Positions 1 to 8,771 of a DNA stretch of 64,000 bases are shown in pieces. The stretch is from Paraflavitalea soli (GTDB lineage: Bacteria > Bacteroidota > Bacteroidia > Chitinophagales > Chitinophagaceae), in assembly GCF_003555545.1 (NCBI RefSeq), contig NZ_CP032157.1, positions 4,096,546-4,160,545 of the forward strand, in the 5' to 3' direction. The position numbers were made by a program, and so were the translations under genes. The notes below the pieces were generated by a model, which saw only the letters and a program-made list of their open reading frames with translations, made no database searches and was not told the DNA's origin. Each line of letters opens with the position of its first letter. Positions within the stretch are counted from its first letter, which is position 1.

Positions 1-236
1 ACTCAGAAGAAAAGCTGCTCTCCGGCAAGGATATCCTGCATTACAATTACCACACTAAACAAGAAATAGTGTCTAACGATTATCTCCGGGCACAGGAGCC
101 TGTGCGCATACTCATCACCAGCGGAGCATCCTGCCCGGATGCATTGGTGGAGGGAGTGATACGGAGGTTGGCATCCTTTTATGGAGTGGAAAATACAGTG
201 GATGAGCTCGCAGCCAGGTTTGAAGGGAATGCGTGA
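1..236 (+). CDS. ispH: 4-hydroxy-3-methylbut-2-enyl diphosphate reductase, C-terminal fragment
   Basis: The frame is open from base 3 to the TGA at 234-236 and encodes the last 77 residues of a protein that begins before the window. The segment ITSGASCPDALVEGVIRRL is the hallmark C-terminal motif of IspH/LytB; its Cys is one of the three ligands of the iron-sulfur cluster. IspH makes IPP and DMAPP from HMBPP in the last step of the MEP isoprenoid pathway, in the cytoplasm. Only the family assignment can be judged here, because the other two cluster cysteines lie outside the window. The stop is followed at once by a GAGC-rich repeat remnant, and the next gene is on the other strand. Confidence 0.9.
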   Translation, partial: SEEKLLSGKDILHYNYHTKQEIVSNDYLRAQEPVRILITSGASCPDALVEGVIRRLASFYGVENTVDELAARFEGNA

Positions 237-242
237 AGAAGC

Positions 243-263
243 CCCGAGCTGTGAGCCGTTTGC
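243..263. repeat. GAGC-type short repeat remnant
   Basis: The stretch contains CGAGCTGTGAGCCGTTTGC just after the ispH stop. It shares GAGCCGTTTGC with the end of the repeat at 9194-9228 and the GAGCTG core with the repeat at 2528-2566. It appears to be one degenerate unit of the same 14-nt family. Confidence 0.45.
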
Positions 264-270
264 TATTAGA

Positions 271-2505
271 TTAAGCCATTTTCAGTTCTTTACCCAGCTG
301 CCATTTTTTAGAGAGTTGTTGAATTGTTTTTTTATAGGCTTCCAGGCCGGCTTGCTCTTGTTTGATAAAGGTATTATCAGATAGTTTTCCCACCACTTTA
401 TTCATAGCTGCTGTGGTTTCGTAGACCATTTTACGGAAAGGATTGTTGTAATCCTTCGCACGTGAATCGTAGATACCTTTTACCATCCATTCTTTGGTAC
501 TGATGCTTTGCTGCAAGAGTTGTTGCAGGATGGGGCCCGTTGCCTTTTTGAGGTTGATGCCGTGTACTTCTTTTAAAGCAGCCAAGGCATGGGACAATTT
601 TTCCTGTGGATAGCTCTGCGACTGCTGTTCATAAAAGGCGTGGATATCTTTCCAGCTTTTAACACGGCCGGTGTGGATCTGTTTGATGAGTTTATCGAGG
701 GCAGCACGTTCGATCAGCTGGCCACCTGCATTTATCCAGGGAGCAACCTGGGGTTTTGCAGGTAAAGAATCTGTTAACTGATCGAGTGATCTGATATTAT
801 TACGATGGGTGTGATCCAACAGTTGCTGTACTGCATAATAAGCCACGAGCTCTCTGAAAATACGGTAAGCTGCGGGCACTTTAATGAGTACTACGGGACG
901 GGTACTATTTTCAAAACCTTCGGCCAGTATTTCCAGCTCACGTACTACAGGATCATTATTATCGAGCAGTTTTTTGCCGATGGCAGTAATGTCTTCTTTC
1001 GTTAATTTTTTGTGGTTGCCTTCTCTTGTAAGCCATGCTTTGCCAGTGTATAGTTGCAAGAGGGAAAGTGCCTGTATGATCTCATTTACAGAGTCAGGAG
1101 CCAGGAAGTTGAATTCTATGTGCTGCGTTTTATCGATCCTTTTATCGCGGTCCACATACTTCCAGGAATTGCGGGCGAGTGCGTACATATTGTACAGGAA
1201 CCAGTAAGCAGGCATTACCACAAGGCGATTGTTGGTAACATCATTACTTACGAGGGAAAATGGCAAGGGGATATCGAGCTCCACGGGAAAGTCGCCTTTG
1301 GCCAGGATGGTAAAAGTGGCAAACCGTGAATTGTGTTTGATGCTAACGCAGAGGCCGGGCCAGAATCCACGCCCTGCTATCAATTCGCCATCGGGGCTGC
1401 GGGAATTGTGGTTGGAGCCAATGGTGGCTCCTGCGGCCATATTGCTTTGGCCCTGTACGAGGGCAGCGCAAAGGAAAGAGTTGTTGTGGTGTTGTTCATG
1501 TGCCGGATAGATCAGGGAATTGAGCACTTCGCAACAGGATATGGTGGAGTTGTCGCCTAAATAGGAATTGATCAACCGGGCGCCATACTTCAACTGGGAG
1601 TGGGAAGCCAGGAAGAAGCGGACTGCTTTAACGCCGTAGAACAGGCGGCAGCCATAACCAATGATACCATTTACCAGTTCGCACCCCTCTCCTACCTGGG
1701 TGGGAGCTTCGGCGGAAGAATTGATGGTCACATTCTTGATCTTGTTGGCACCCTTGATGTAGGCATCAGAACCAACATTCACATCTTTCACGATGCGGCA
1801 ATTTTTAATGACGGTGCGATCGCCAATGGAACCGTAATAACCGCGGCGGGTATCAAATCTTTGCTGGGTAAACAGTTTTAGTTTATCCTGCAGCAGGGTA
1901 TCATCGCGGAACTGGGTCCATAACCAGGCATCGCCGGGCAACATGCCATCGAAAGGAATGATGCGGCGGCCTCCGTTCTCATTGCACACTTCCATCCAGA
2001 TGCGTATATTTTCTTCCTCGCCCTCTTTAAGGATACCATTACCAAACTTGGCATGGTCGGTGGCATCAATTTCATTGACATTGACCAGGATGACCTCACT
2101 GCCGGTAATATAGTGTGATATGAAGTTGACATTATCTACGACCACATTGTCACCAAAGTCGCAACTGATAATGGTACTGTTGTAGAGGCCAACCGGCCGG
2201 CGCAGGTTATGAAACTCCAGGTAATAGGGTTCCAGTTTGCCTATGCGCACGAGGCCAAAGAACTTACAATTCTGCACCAACTCAGGATTGAAGGCATTGG
2301 ATACGAGGATATGGTTCCAGTTGTCAGAGGTATTGCGGTTGCGGACCAGCACTTCAATTTCGTAGGCGGTGAGCTGCCGGTAATGAATACCGTTCTCATT
2401 TTGCTGGTTGCGCAGGTAATATTCATCTTTTCCTTTGGGAATGTATTCCGCAGGAATAAAGTGATACCCTAAAGTATGTAAAGGGCTTTTCTTAATAACA
2501 TTCAT
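271..2505 (-). CDS. DUF4954 family protein (left-handed beta-helix-like)
   Basis: This is a 744-residue protein of unknown function that I recognise as the DUF4954 family, found mainly in Bacteroidota and spirochaetes. From about residue 85 to 400 it has short reiterated turns of the type seen in hexapeptide/left-handed beta-helix proteins (for example ISCDFGDNVVVDNVNF and the series IGDRTVIKNC, VGSDAYIKGA, VGEGCELVNG, LGDNSTISCC). The C-terminal 300 residues are helical and end in a KxWxxG segment. There is no signal peptide, so it is probably cytoplasmic. It lies 61 bp downstream of glmS on the same strand, with only a GAGCTGCGAGC repeat between them. The beta-helix resembles that of sugar-nucleotide acyltransferases such as GlmU, which would fit glmS as a neighbour, but that link is inference. 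The ATG at 2503-2505 is the first in frame. Confidence 0.8.
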   Translation of the reverse strand: MNVIKKSPLHTLGYHFIPAEYIPKGKDEYYLRNQQNENGIHYRQLTAYEIEVLVRNRNTSDNWNHILVSNAFNPELVQNCKFFGLVRIGKLEPYYLEFHNLRRPVGLYNSTIISCDFGDNVVVDNVNFISHYITGSEVILVNVNEIDATDHAKFGNGILKEGEEENIRIWMEVCNENGGRRIIPFDGMLPGDAWLWTQFRDDTLLQDKLKLFTQQRFDTRRGYYGSIGDRTVIKNCRIVKDVNVGSDAYIKGANKIKNVTINSSAEAPTQVGEGCELVNGIIGYGCRLFYGVKAVRFFLASHSQLKYGARLINSYLGDNSTISCCEVLNSLIYPAHEQHHNNSFLCAALVQGQSNMAAGATIGSNHNSRSPDGELIAGRGFWPGLCVSIKHNSRFATFTILAKGDFPVELDIPLPFSLVSNDVTNNRLVVMPAYWFLYNMYALARNSWKYVDRDKRIDKTQHIEFNFLAPDSVNEIIQALSLLQLYTGKAWLTREGNHKKLTKEDITAIGKKLLDNNDPVVRELEILAEGFENSTRPVVLIKVPAAYRIFRELVAYYAVQQLLDHTHRNNIRSLDQLTDSLPAKPQVAPWINAGGQLIERAALDKLIKQIHTGRVKSWKDIHAFYEQQSQSYPQEKLSHALAALKEVHGINLKKATGPILQQLLQQSISTKEWMVKGIYDSRAKDYNNPFRKMVYETTAAMNKVVGKLSDNTFIKQEQAGLEAYKKTIQQLSKKWQLGKELKMA

Positions 2506-2527
2506 AGCTGATCTTGTTACTGGTTAA

Positions 2528-2566
2528 GCTGCAAGCTACGAGCTGCGAGCCATGAGCTGCGAGCAG
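2528..2566. repeat. 14-nt-period GAGCTGCGAGC repeat between glmS and the DUF4954 gene
   Basis: Two and a half imperfect copies of the unit nATGAGCTGCGAGC fill the space between the glmS stop codon (2567) and the DUF4954 start. The same unit recurs at 9194-9228 and in degenerate form at 243-263. Confidence 0.7.
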
Positions 2567-4402
2567 TTATTCTACTGTTACACTCTTTGCCAGGTTTCTC
2601 GGTTTATCAACATCCAGTCCTTTGGCTACACCAATATAATAGGCCAGGAGTTGCAATGGAATGACGCTGAGCAGGGGGGCCATGAGTTCGTCGGCTGCAG
2701 GTACAACAATGACATCATCGGCCATTTTGCTGATGATCTCATCGCCTTCGGTAATGACGGCAATGACCTTGCCTTTGCGGGCCTTGATCTCCTGGATATT
2801 GCTCACGATCTTTTCGTGGTAGGAATCTTTGGTGGCTACAAAAACAACGGGCAGGGTTTCATCTACCAGGGCGATGGGGCCGTGCTTCATTTCAGCAGCG
2901 GGATAGCCTTCGGCGTGTATATAGGAGATCTCTTTTAATTTGAGGGCGCCTTCAAGGGCGATGGGGAAATTGTATCCACGACCCAGGTACAGGAAGTCTT
3001 TGGCGTCTTTGTATTTTTCGGCCAGTTTACGGATGGCTTCGCTGTCTTTCAGGGCAGCGGGCACTTTCTCGGGGATTTCCTGCAGCTCATTGAGCAAATG
3101 CATAAACCGTTTGTTATCTATGCTGCCTTTTTCATGGGCAATTTTGAGGGCTATCATGGTGAGCACGACCACCTGGGCTGTGAAAGCTTTGGTGCTGGCC
3201 ACGCCAATCTCCGGGCCTGCATGGGTATAGGCGCCTGCGTGGGAGATACGGGCAATGGATGAGCCGACCACATTGACCACCCCAAAAATGGTGGCGCCCT
3301 GTTCTTTGGCTTTTTCAATAGCCACCAGGGTATCTGCGGTCTCTCCGCTTTGTGATACGGCAATGATGACATCGCCTTTATGAATAACAGGGTTGCGGTA
3401 ACGGAATTCGGAGGCATATTCGACCTCCACGGGAATGCGGCAGAGTTCTTCTATTACGTATTCTGCTACCAGCCCGGCATGCCAGCTGGTGCCGCAGGCC
3501 ACAATGATAATGCGGGAAGCATTTTTAAGCTGTTCAATATTGTTCTGAACACCTGCCATGGTGATGGTTCCGGCAGCAGCATCGAGGCGACCACGAAGGC
3601 AATCGAAAATGGTGTGCGGCTGTTCAAATATTTCTTTGAGCATGAAATGGTCGTAACCGCTTTTTTCAATAGCGGCGAGTTCCATATCGAGCTTTGTGAT
3701 GAAAGGAGTTACCTTTTCATTTCCCAGGTTTTTGAGGATGAGCTCATCGGGACGGATGATCGCCAGCTCATAGTCATTAATGTACACTACTTCTTTGGTA
3801 TACTCAATAATGGGAGAAGCATCGGAGGCCAGGAAATGCTCTCCCTTGCCAATGCCGATCACCAGGGGGCTTCCTTTGCGGGCTGCAATCAATGTATCGG
3901 GATTGTCCTGATCGATCAATACGATCACATAGGCGCCTGTAACGCGTTTCAGGGCGATGCGTACGGCTTCTTCCAGTCCGCAGTCGTTGTTAAGCTGAAT
4001 GTCCTCAATAAACTTGAGAAGGACTTCGGTATCTGTATCGCTGGAAAAGGTGTACCCCTTTTTCTGGAGTTCGCCTTTCAGTTGTGTATAGTTTTCGATA
4101 ATGCCATTGTGGATCATGGCCAGTTTTCCGTTGGCAGAGATATGTGGGTGCGCGTTGCGGTCGCTGGGTTCACCATGGGTAGCCCATCGTGTGTGACCAA
4201 TGCCGGCATTGGCATGCAGGTCTTTCCCTACGAGGCTTTCTTCGAGTTCTGCTACTTTACCTTTTTTCTTGTACACCTTCAGGCCGCTATTCAGGAGTGC
4301 CACACCGGAGCTATCGTATCCACGATATTCCAATCGTTTTAAACCTTTGAGGATAACAGGATATGCTTCTTTAGGACCGATATAGGCTACAATTCCACAC
4401 AT
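2567..4402 (-). CDS. glmS: Glutamine--fructose-6-phosphate aminotransferase (isomerizing)
   Basis: This 611-residue enzyme makes glucosamine-6-phosphate from fructose-6-phosphate and glutamine, the first committed step to UDP-GlcNAc for peptidoglycan and lipopolysaccharide. The start MCGIVAYIG supplies the catalytic Cys2 of the N-terminal nucleophile glutaminase, and GHTRWATHG follows. Two SIS sugar-isomerase domains occupy the C-terminal half (CGTSWHAG; SQSGETADT; the lysine-bearing ALEGALKLKEISY). The protein ends with DKPRNLAKSVTVE, the universal GlmS tail. Its length matches the family. The 5' region contains a TTTCGGGTT-type repeat (4410-4446) and no obvious glmS ribozyme, which is a Firmicutes feature. 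The gene probably starts a two-gene unit with DUF4954. Confidence 0.97.
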   Translation of the reverse strand: MCGIVAYIGPKEAYPVILKGLKRLEYRGYDSSGVALLNSGLKVYKKKGKVAELEESLVGKDLHANAGIGHTRWATHGEPSDRNAHPHISANGKLAMIHNGIIENYTQLKGELQKKGYTFSSDTDTEVLLKFIEDIQLNNDCGLEEAVRIALKRVTGAYVIVLIDQDNPDTLIAARKGSPLVIGIGKGEHFLASDASPIIEYTKEVVYINDYELAIIRPDELILKNLGNEKVTPFITKLDMELAAIEKSGYDHFMLKEIFEQPHTIFDCLRGRLDAAAGTITMAGVQNNIEQLKNASRIIIVACGTSWHAGLVAEYVIEELCRIPVEVEYASEFRYRNPVIHKGDVIIAVSQSGETADTLVAIEKAKEQGATIFGVVNVVGSSIARISHAGAYTHAGPEIGVASTKAFTAQVVVLTMIALKIAHEKGSIDNKRFMHLLNELQEIPEKVPAALKDSEAIRKLAEKYKDAKDFLYLGRGYNFPIALEGALKLKEISYIHAEGYPAAEMKHGPIALVDETLPVVFVATKDSYHEKIVSNIQEIKARKGKVIAVITEGDEIISKMADDVIVVPAADELMAPLLSVIPLQLLAYYIGVAKGLDVDKPRNLAKSVTVE

Positions 4403-4409
4403 ATAATTA

Positions 4410-4446
4410 GGTTTCGAGTTTCTGGTTTTGCGTTTCGGGTTCTTTT
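4410..4446. repeat. TTTCGGGTT-type degenerate repeat upstream of glmS
   Basis: The sequence has four imperfect GTTTCGrGTT-like units, including GGTTTCGAGTTTCTGG and GCGTTTCGGGTTCTT, directly upstream of the glmS start codon. The same unit builds the larger inverted array at 31973-32090. Confidence 0.55.
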
Positions 4447-4670
4447 GACCGGAGTTCCTGAAAATATTCAGACAGCTTTCTCCGACAGAACAAACGTTTG
4501 CGCAATTTATTGAAAATTACGCCGATTATGCAAGATTATGCCAGCCATCCAAGGTTCTAACAATGGTAAACCGTTGTAGCATGCACAAAATGGCGCTTGT
4601 TCAGCAAACAACAAACGAAAAAAAAGGGCTTTCCTTGCGTTGGCGGGATGAACTTTTTAAACTGCTCAAA
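4447..4670. other. Non-coding gap upstream of glmS
   Basis: Together with the repeat before it and the hairpin after it, this completes the 326-bp gap between glmS and the S9 peptidase gene. I see no open frame with coding character, no RNA gene and no convincing promoter pair. AACGTTTG on the minus strand near 4490 is a one-mismatch match to TAnnTTTG but lacks a spaced -33 box. Confidence 0.4.
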
Positions 4671-4715
4671 AAAAGTAAAGGTGGACCGCTTCCCTAAAGC
4701 GGCCCACCTTTACTT
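4671..4715 (-). terminator. Hairpin terminator downstream of the S9 peptidase gene
   Basis: Two arms of about 20 nt (AAAGTAAAGGTGGaCCGCTT and its partner) pair around a short CCCTA loop. The only plus-strand mismatch is A opposite C, which becomes a G-U wobble in minus-strand RNA, and the minus strand continues into a T-run. Both points assign the hairpin to the minus strand, just past the peptidase stop at 4729. Confidence 0.85.
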
Positions 4716-4728
4716 TAATTACCATTAT

Positions 4729-7176
4729 TTATTTTTTCAGGTGTGTCTCGAAGAGCTTATAGATACGCTTGTATTCATCGGTCCAGCTGCTGGGCTCTAC
4801 AAATCCGTGGTCTTCCATGGGGTAAACAGCCAATTCCCAGTTGTCCTTACCCAGCTCAATGAGTTTTTGGGAGATGCGCACAATATCCTGGAAGTGGACA
4901 TTTACATCTACCATACCATGACACATTAAAAGGTGTCCTTTGAGGCCAGCGGCAAAATTGATGGGGGAACTGCGCTGGTATGCCAGGCTGTCATTGAAGG
5001 GCTCATTGAGGATATTGGCGGTATAGCCATGATTATAGTGTGCCCAGTCAGTAACAGAGCGCAGGGCGCCGCCGGCTGCAAATGTTTCGGGTTCATTGAA
5101 CATGGCCATCAGGGTAATAAAGCCACCATAAGATCCTCCGTATAAGCCGATGTGCTTAGGATCAACGCCCAGTTTTTCTACGAGGTATTTAGCTCCGTCT
5201 ACCTGATCGCTCAGGTCTTTGCCACCCATATGGCGGTAGATGCCGGTGCGCCAGTCGCGGCCATAACCGGCACTGCCCCGGTAGTCGATGTCCAATACGG
5301 TATAACCCTGATCGGCGAGCATGTTGTGGAACATGAATTCGCGAAAGTAGCTGCTCCACCATTTATGGGCATTCTGGAGGTAGCCGGCGCCATGTACAAA
5401 TATGACGGCTGGTTTGGAAGGATGTGGCTGTGCGGGACGGAATAAACGGGCATATACTTCTGCGCCATCTTTGGCTTTGAAGGTAATCACTTCCGGATCT
5501 TTCCAGGCATAGGCTTTAAACTCTTCGGATTGGGCGGCAGTAGTGATCTGCCGGATCTTACCGCCGGGTTTGTTTTCCTGGAGGTAAAGTTCCCAGGGCT
5601 TATTGCTGTAAGAATAGAGGATGGCCAGCCATTTTTCATCGGGAGAAAGGGTCACCTGGTTGGCGCCTGTCATGGTGGTAATACGTTCTGCCTTGCCGCC
5701 ATTTACGGGCAGGCGGTAGAAATGTTGTTCACCGGGGTGCACCTCATTGGTGGTGAGGTAGAAATATTTTTTGTCTTTGGAGAGGATGGCGCGTTGAACT
5801 TCATATTTACCGCTGGTCAGTGCCTTCTTCTCTTTGGTTTGCACATTGATGGTGTAGAGGTGGGAATAGCCGGTGGCCTCAGACTGGAACCAGAAGGTAG
5901 CAGCATCTATCCAGCCGGTATTGAAACTACCAAAGCCGCTGGTGCCGGGGCCACCTATCCAGGCTTCGTCGCGCTGGCGATCGAGCAGGGAAAGTTTACC
6001 GGTAGGTCCGTCGAGGAGCATCAGCCAGCGGTCTTTGTTGTCCTGTGACCGGATCTCTACTACGGCATATGCTCCGTTGGGGGACCAGGATGCGTTTTGA
6101 AAACTAACAGGTCTTACAGGAGGGTTCTTTGTTTTTTCGGCATAGGTGGCGGGATAATCCTTTGCATAATCGGGCAGGTCCCTGATACCGGGTATGGAAT
6201 CTGTTTTCACCAGGAAAACGGTGTCTTTCATGGTATCGAAGACAAAGAATTCCTGGGTACTTTGGGGCGTGCCTACTTTGGTACGGCCGGGGATATCTTC
6301 TGTAAATCCGCTTTCGGTTACATAGTTGGGCACAATGGTGTTCTTGCCGCCGGTAGCGGTCTTTATCAACCGGTAGCTGATAAATCGTCCATCGGCGCTG
6401 ATAGCAGTTCCAAAGAGGGATTTATCTTCTGTGCTGATGGTGCGTAAGGTTTTTTCCTTGGGTAATGCCTTGCGCATAGAGTCGGCCAGTTCACGTTTTT
6501 CTTTCCGGCTTTGCAGTACCAGTGAGTTGTCGAGCGCTTCTTCCTGTAACCATTTTTCCTGGGGATTGCCAGTGGCGGCGGCCCTGCTTCCGCGGAAGCC
6601 TCCTCCCCCGCCCTGACCACCGCCGCGCTGGGGAGCCACTGTGACGGGTGCAGAAACACCCCCTTGTTGAAAATTGGTGAGCTGGGTGGTAGTACCTGTA
6701 GTGATATCCCAGGCATACACATTGTTGCCACGGGTGTATACTATTTTATTATCGTTGAAAGAGAACAGGGGATTGCTCTCAAATTCTGTGGTGAGGGTAA
6801 CGGGCCGCTGCAGACCGGTCTTTACATCGGCCAGGTAGACATCGCCCTGGCGGGTAAATACGTAATGGGTGCGCTTGTTGTTGTAGCGTACACTGCTTTC
6901 ATCGAGCAGGTCCTGCCTGAAGGCCCAGGTCGTCTTTTGGGGTGTGAGGGCGGTGGTAGTTATGAACCAGGTAGAATCGGACACTGCTTTTTCGGGATTC
7001 CAGCTGAACAGGAGGTACTTACTATCCCATGACCATTCGGGTTCGGAAGGAGAAGTACCAATCCATTTGGGATCGCGCATGATCTTTTCGACGGTTAGTG
7101 CAGTACCGGGGCTGGTCTGGCTGGTTGCAGATAATGCCATCAGCAAGGCCAATGGAACGAGCATTGATTTTCTCAT
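4729..7176 (-). CDS. S9 family peptidase (prolyl oligopeptidase/DPP-IV type), secreted
   Basis: This 815-residue protein has a cleavable signal peptide (MRKSMLVPLALLMALSATSQ), a WD40-like beta-propeller to about residue 540, and a C-terminal alpha/beta-hydrolase. Ser682 in YGGSYGG, Asp757 in HGMVDVNV and His790 in EDHGF form the expected catalytic triad. Members of the family cut oligopeptides after proline or release N-terminal dipeptides; here it probably acts in the periplasm. An unusual glycine-rich insertion (RGGGQGGGGGFRG, near residue 205) followed by a charged helix interrupts the propeller. It lies 36 bp downstream of mgtE on the same strand and ends at a strong hairpin. The exact specificity cannot be read from sequence. 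Confidence 0.93.
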   Translation of the reverse strand: MRKSMLVPLALLMALSATSQTSPGTALTVEKIMRDPKWIGTSPSEPEWSWDSKYLLFSWNPEKAVSDSTWFITTTALTPQKTTWAFRQDLLDESSVRYNNKRTHYVFTRQGDVYLADVKTGLQRPVTLTTEFESNPLFSFNDNKIVYTRGNNVYAWDITTGTTTQLTNFQQGGVSAPVTVAPQRGGGQGGGGGFRGSRAAATGNPQEKWLQEEALDNSLVLQSRKEKRELADSMRKALPKEKTLRTISTEDKSLFGTAISADGRFISYRLIKTATGGKNTIVPNYVTESGFTEDIPGRTKVGTPQSTQEFFVFDTMKDTVFLVKTDSIPGIRDLPDYAKDYPATYAEKTKNPPVRPVSFQNASWSPNGAYAVVEIRSQDNKDRWLMLLDGPTGKLSLLDRQRDEAWIGGPGTSGFGSFNTGWIDAATFWFQSEATGYSHLYTINVQTKEKKALTSGKYEVQRAILSKDKKYFYLTTNEVHPGEQHFYRLPVNGGKAERITTMTGANQVTLSPDEKWLAILYSYSNKPWELYLQENKPGGKIRQITTAAQSEEFKAYAWKDPEVITFKAKDGAEVYARLFRPAQPHPSKPAVIFVHGAGYLQNAHKWWSSYFREFMFHNMLADQGYTVLDIDYRGSAGYGRDWRTGIYRHMGGKDLSDQVDGAKYLVEKLGVDPKHIGLYGGSYGGFITLMAMFNEPETFAAGGALRSVTDWAHYNHGYTANILNEPFNDSLAYQRSSPINFAAGLKGHLLMCHGMVDVNVHFQDIVRISQKLIELGKDNWELAVYPMEDHGFVEPSSWTDEYKRIYKLFETHLKK

Positions 7177-7212
7177 GAATGTTATTTGTGATATGTGGGG
7201 TGTTGGAATTAA

Positions 7213-8595
7213 TTAAAGCAAAATACCCCGCAAAAAGATATAAGCAGTGGAAAAATATATGATAAGGCCGGTTACATCCACCAGCGTAGCTACGAAAGGA
7301 GCAGAGGAAGTAGCAGGATCGGCGCCCAGCTTTTTCAGCACGATGGGCAGCATAGAACCAGACACGGTTCCCCACAAAACAACGCCTACCAACGAGAAGC
7401 CTACGGTGAAGGCGACCATGAGGGTATGATCGCCATAAGTATGAAAGATGGTATTCCAGAATACCACGCGGAAAAAACCTATGAGGCCAAGCATGGCGCC
7501 CAGCATGAGGCCGGAAATGATCTCTCTTCTCAGCACCCGCCACCAATCGATCAGGGTGATCTCTCCCACGGCCATGGCCTGTATGATCAGGGTGGAAGCC
7601 TGTGATCCGCTATTGCCGCCGCTCGAAATAATGAGGGGCACGAACAAGGCCAGCACGACGGCTTTTTGTATCTCATCTTCAAAATAACCCATGGCAGTAG
7701 CGGTGAGCATTTCACCGAGGAACAATACAACGAGCCATACCACCCTTTTTTTGAACAATTTCATGATGGGCATTTCGAGATAGGGTTCATCCAATGCTTC
7801 GGTACCACCCATTTTCTGCATGTCTTCACTGAACTCTTCATTGGCCACCCACAGGATATCATCGATGGTAACGATACCCAACAGCAGATTTTTATCGTCA
7901 ATGACGGGCAAGGCCACGCGGTTGTTCATTTTGAATACCTGGTTGGCTTCTTCCTGGTCGTCGTTCACATGCAGGGCAATGAAACGATTGTCGATGAGCT
8001 CACCCACATTTTTTTCAGGACCGGCGAGTAATATTTCCCTGATCCTGATGTCATCTACAAACTCACCTTTATCGGTCACGACATAGATCACATCAATTGT
8101 TTCGCTGTCTTTTCCCACTTCACGGATATGTTCCAGTACTTCCTGTACGGTCCAGTCTACCTGCACAGCAATATAATCGGGGGTCATCAGCCTTCCTACA
8201 CTGCCTTCGGGGTAACCGAGCAGGGCGAGGGTAACGCGGCGCTCTTCGGGATCCAGGAGCCTGATGAACTCTTTTACGACTTCACTGGGCAGTTCTTCGA
8301 GGAAGGCGGTACGGTCATCGGCTGGTAGTTCATTGAGGAGTTCGGCTGTTTTATAAGGCGGCAGTTCCTGTATGATGGCTTTTTGGGTAGAGAGGTCGAG
8401 GATCTTGAATACGCTGGCAGCACGGTGCATATTCATGTGCTGGACGATCTGGCTTTCGTATTCGGGCAAATCATTGATGAGCTCTGCCACGTCGCTGATG
8501 TTCTGGTCATTGAGGAACTCCCGGATAGAAGTTTCATTGCCACTGTGCATCAGTTCTTCAAACTGCTCCTGGAGGGTGATGTTGTCAGTGCTCAT
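7213..8595 (-). CDS. mgtE: Magnesium transporter MgtE
   Basis: This 460-residue protein has the full MgtE order: an N-terminal superhelical domain (1-135), a pair of CBS domains (about 140-265) and five C-terminal membrane helices (about 285-460). The signature GGNSGSQAS at about 326-334 is the conserved segment lining the ion pathway. MgtE is a homodimeric Mg2+ channel in the inner membrane whose N and CBS domains sense cytoplasmic Mg2+. An exact minus-strand TAAATTTG box ends 4 nt before the ATG, suggesting a leaderless message. I see no M-box-like leader. The S9 peptidase gene follows after 36 bp and may be co-transcribed. Confidence 0.96.
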   Translation of the reverse strand: MSTDNITLQEQFEELMHSGNETSIREFLNDQNISDVAELINDLPEYESQIVQHMNMHRAASVFKILDLSTQKAIIQELPPYKTAELLNELPADDRTAFLEELPSEVVKEFIRLLDPEERRVTLALLGYPEGSVGRLMTPDYIAVQVDWTVQEVLEHIREVGKDSETIDVIYVVTDKGEFVDDIRIREILLAGPEKNVGELIDNRFIALHVNDDQEEANQVFKMNNRVALPVIDDKNLLLGIVTIDDILWVANEEFSEDMQKMGGTEALDEPYLEMPIMKLFKKRVVWLVVLFLGEMLTATAMGYFEDEIQKAVVLALFVPLIISSGGNSGSQASTLIIQAMAVGEITLIDWWRVLRREIISGLMLGAMLGLIGFFRVVFWNTIFHTYGDHTLMVAFTVGFSLVGVVLWGTVSGSMLPIVLKKLGADPATSSAPFVATLVDVTGLIIYFSTAYIFLRGILL

Positions 8596-8599
8596 TGGT

Positions 8600-8607
8600 C
8601 AAATTTA
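8600..8607 (-). promoter_or_regulatory. Bacteroidota -7 box (TAAATTTG) for mgtE
   Basis: This exact TAnnTTTG match on the minus strand lies 4 nt from the mgtE start codon. No clear TTTG box is found 17-19 nt further upstream. Confidence 0.45.
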
Positions 8608-8771
8608 AGGGAATACTCAATAGTGAGTAGTCGATGTTCAAAGGCGGGTGTAAAGGTAAGGAAGGTCTTAGATTAATTTTTTGAGATCATCGGGCAGGGC
8701 GGCGGGCGTTCGAAAATAATGGCTAATTTGGGCGGGTAAGCATTTCCAGACCCTCATACCTCGAATTTCAT

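Noticed and set aside
3380-4342. Plus-strand open frame of 320 codons inside glmS
   Set aside because: It lies wholly opposite glmS, which matches its family from first to last residue; the frame has no recognisable domain.
4403-4670. glmS ribozyme
   Set aside because: The conserved core and cleavage site context are not visible, and the element is known mainly from Firmicutes.
7022-7546. Possible frameshift in mgtE suggested by an overlapping minus frame
   Set aside because: The main mgtE frame is intact to its last helix; the overlapping frame is Arg/His-rich and not MgtE-like.
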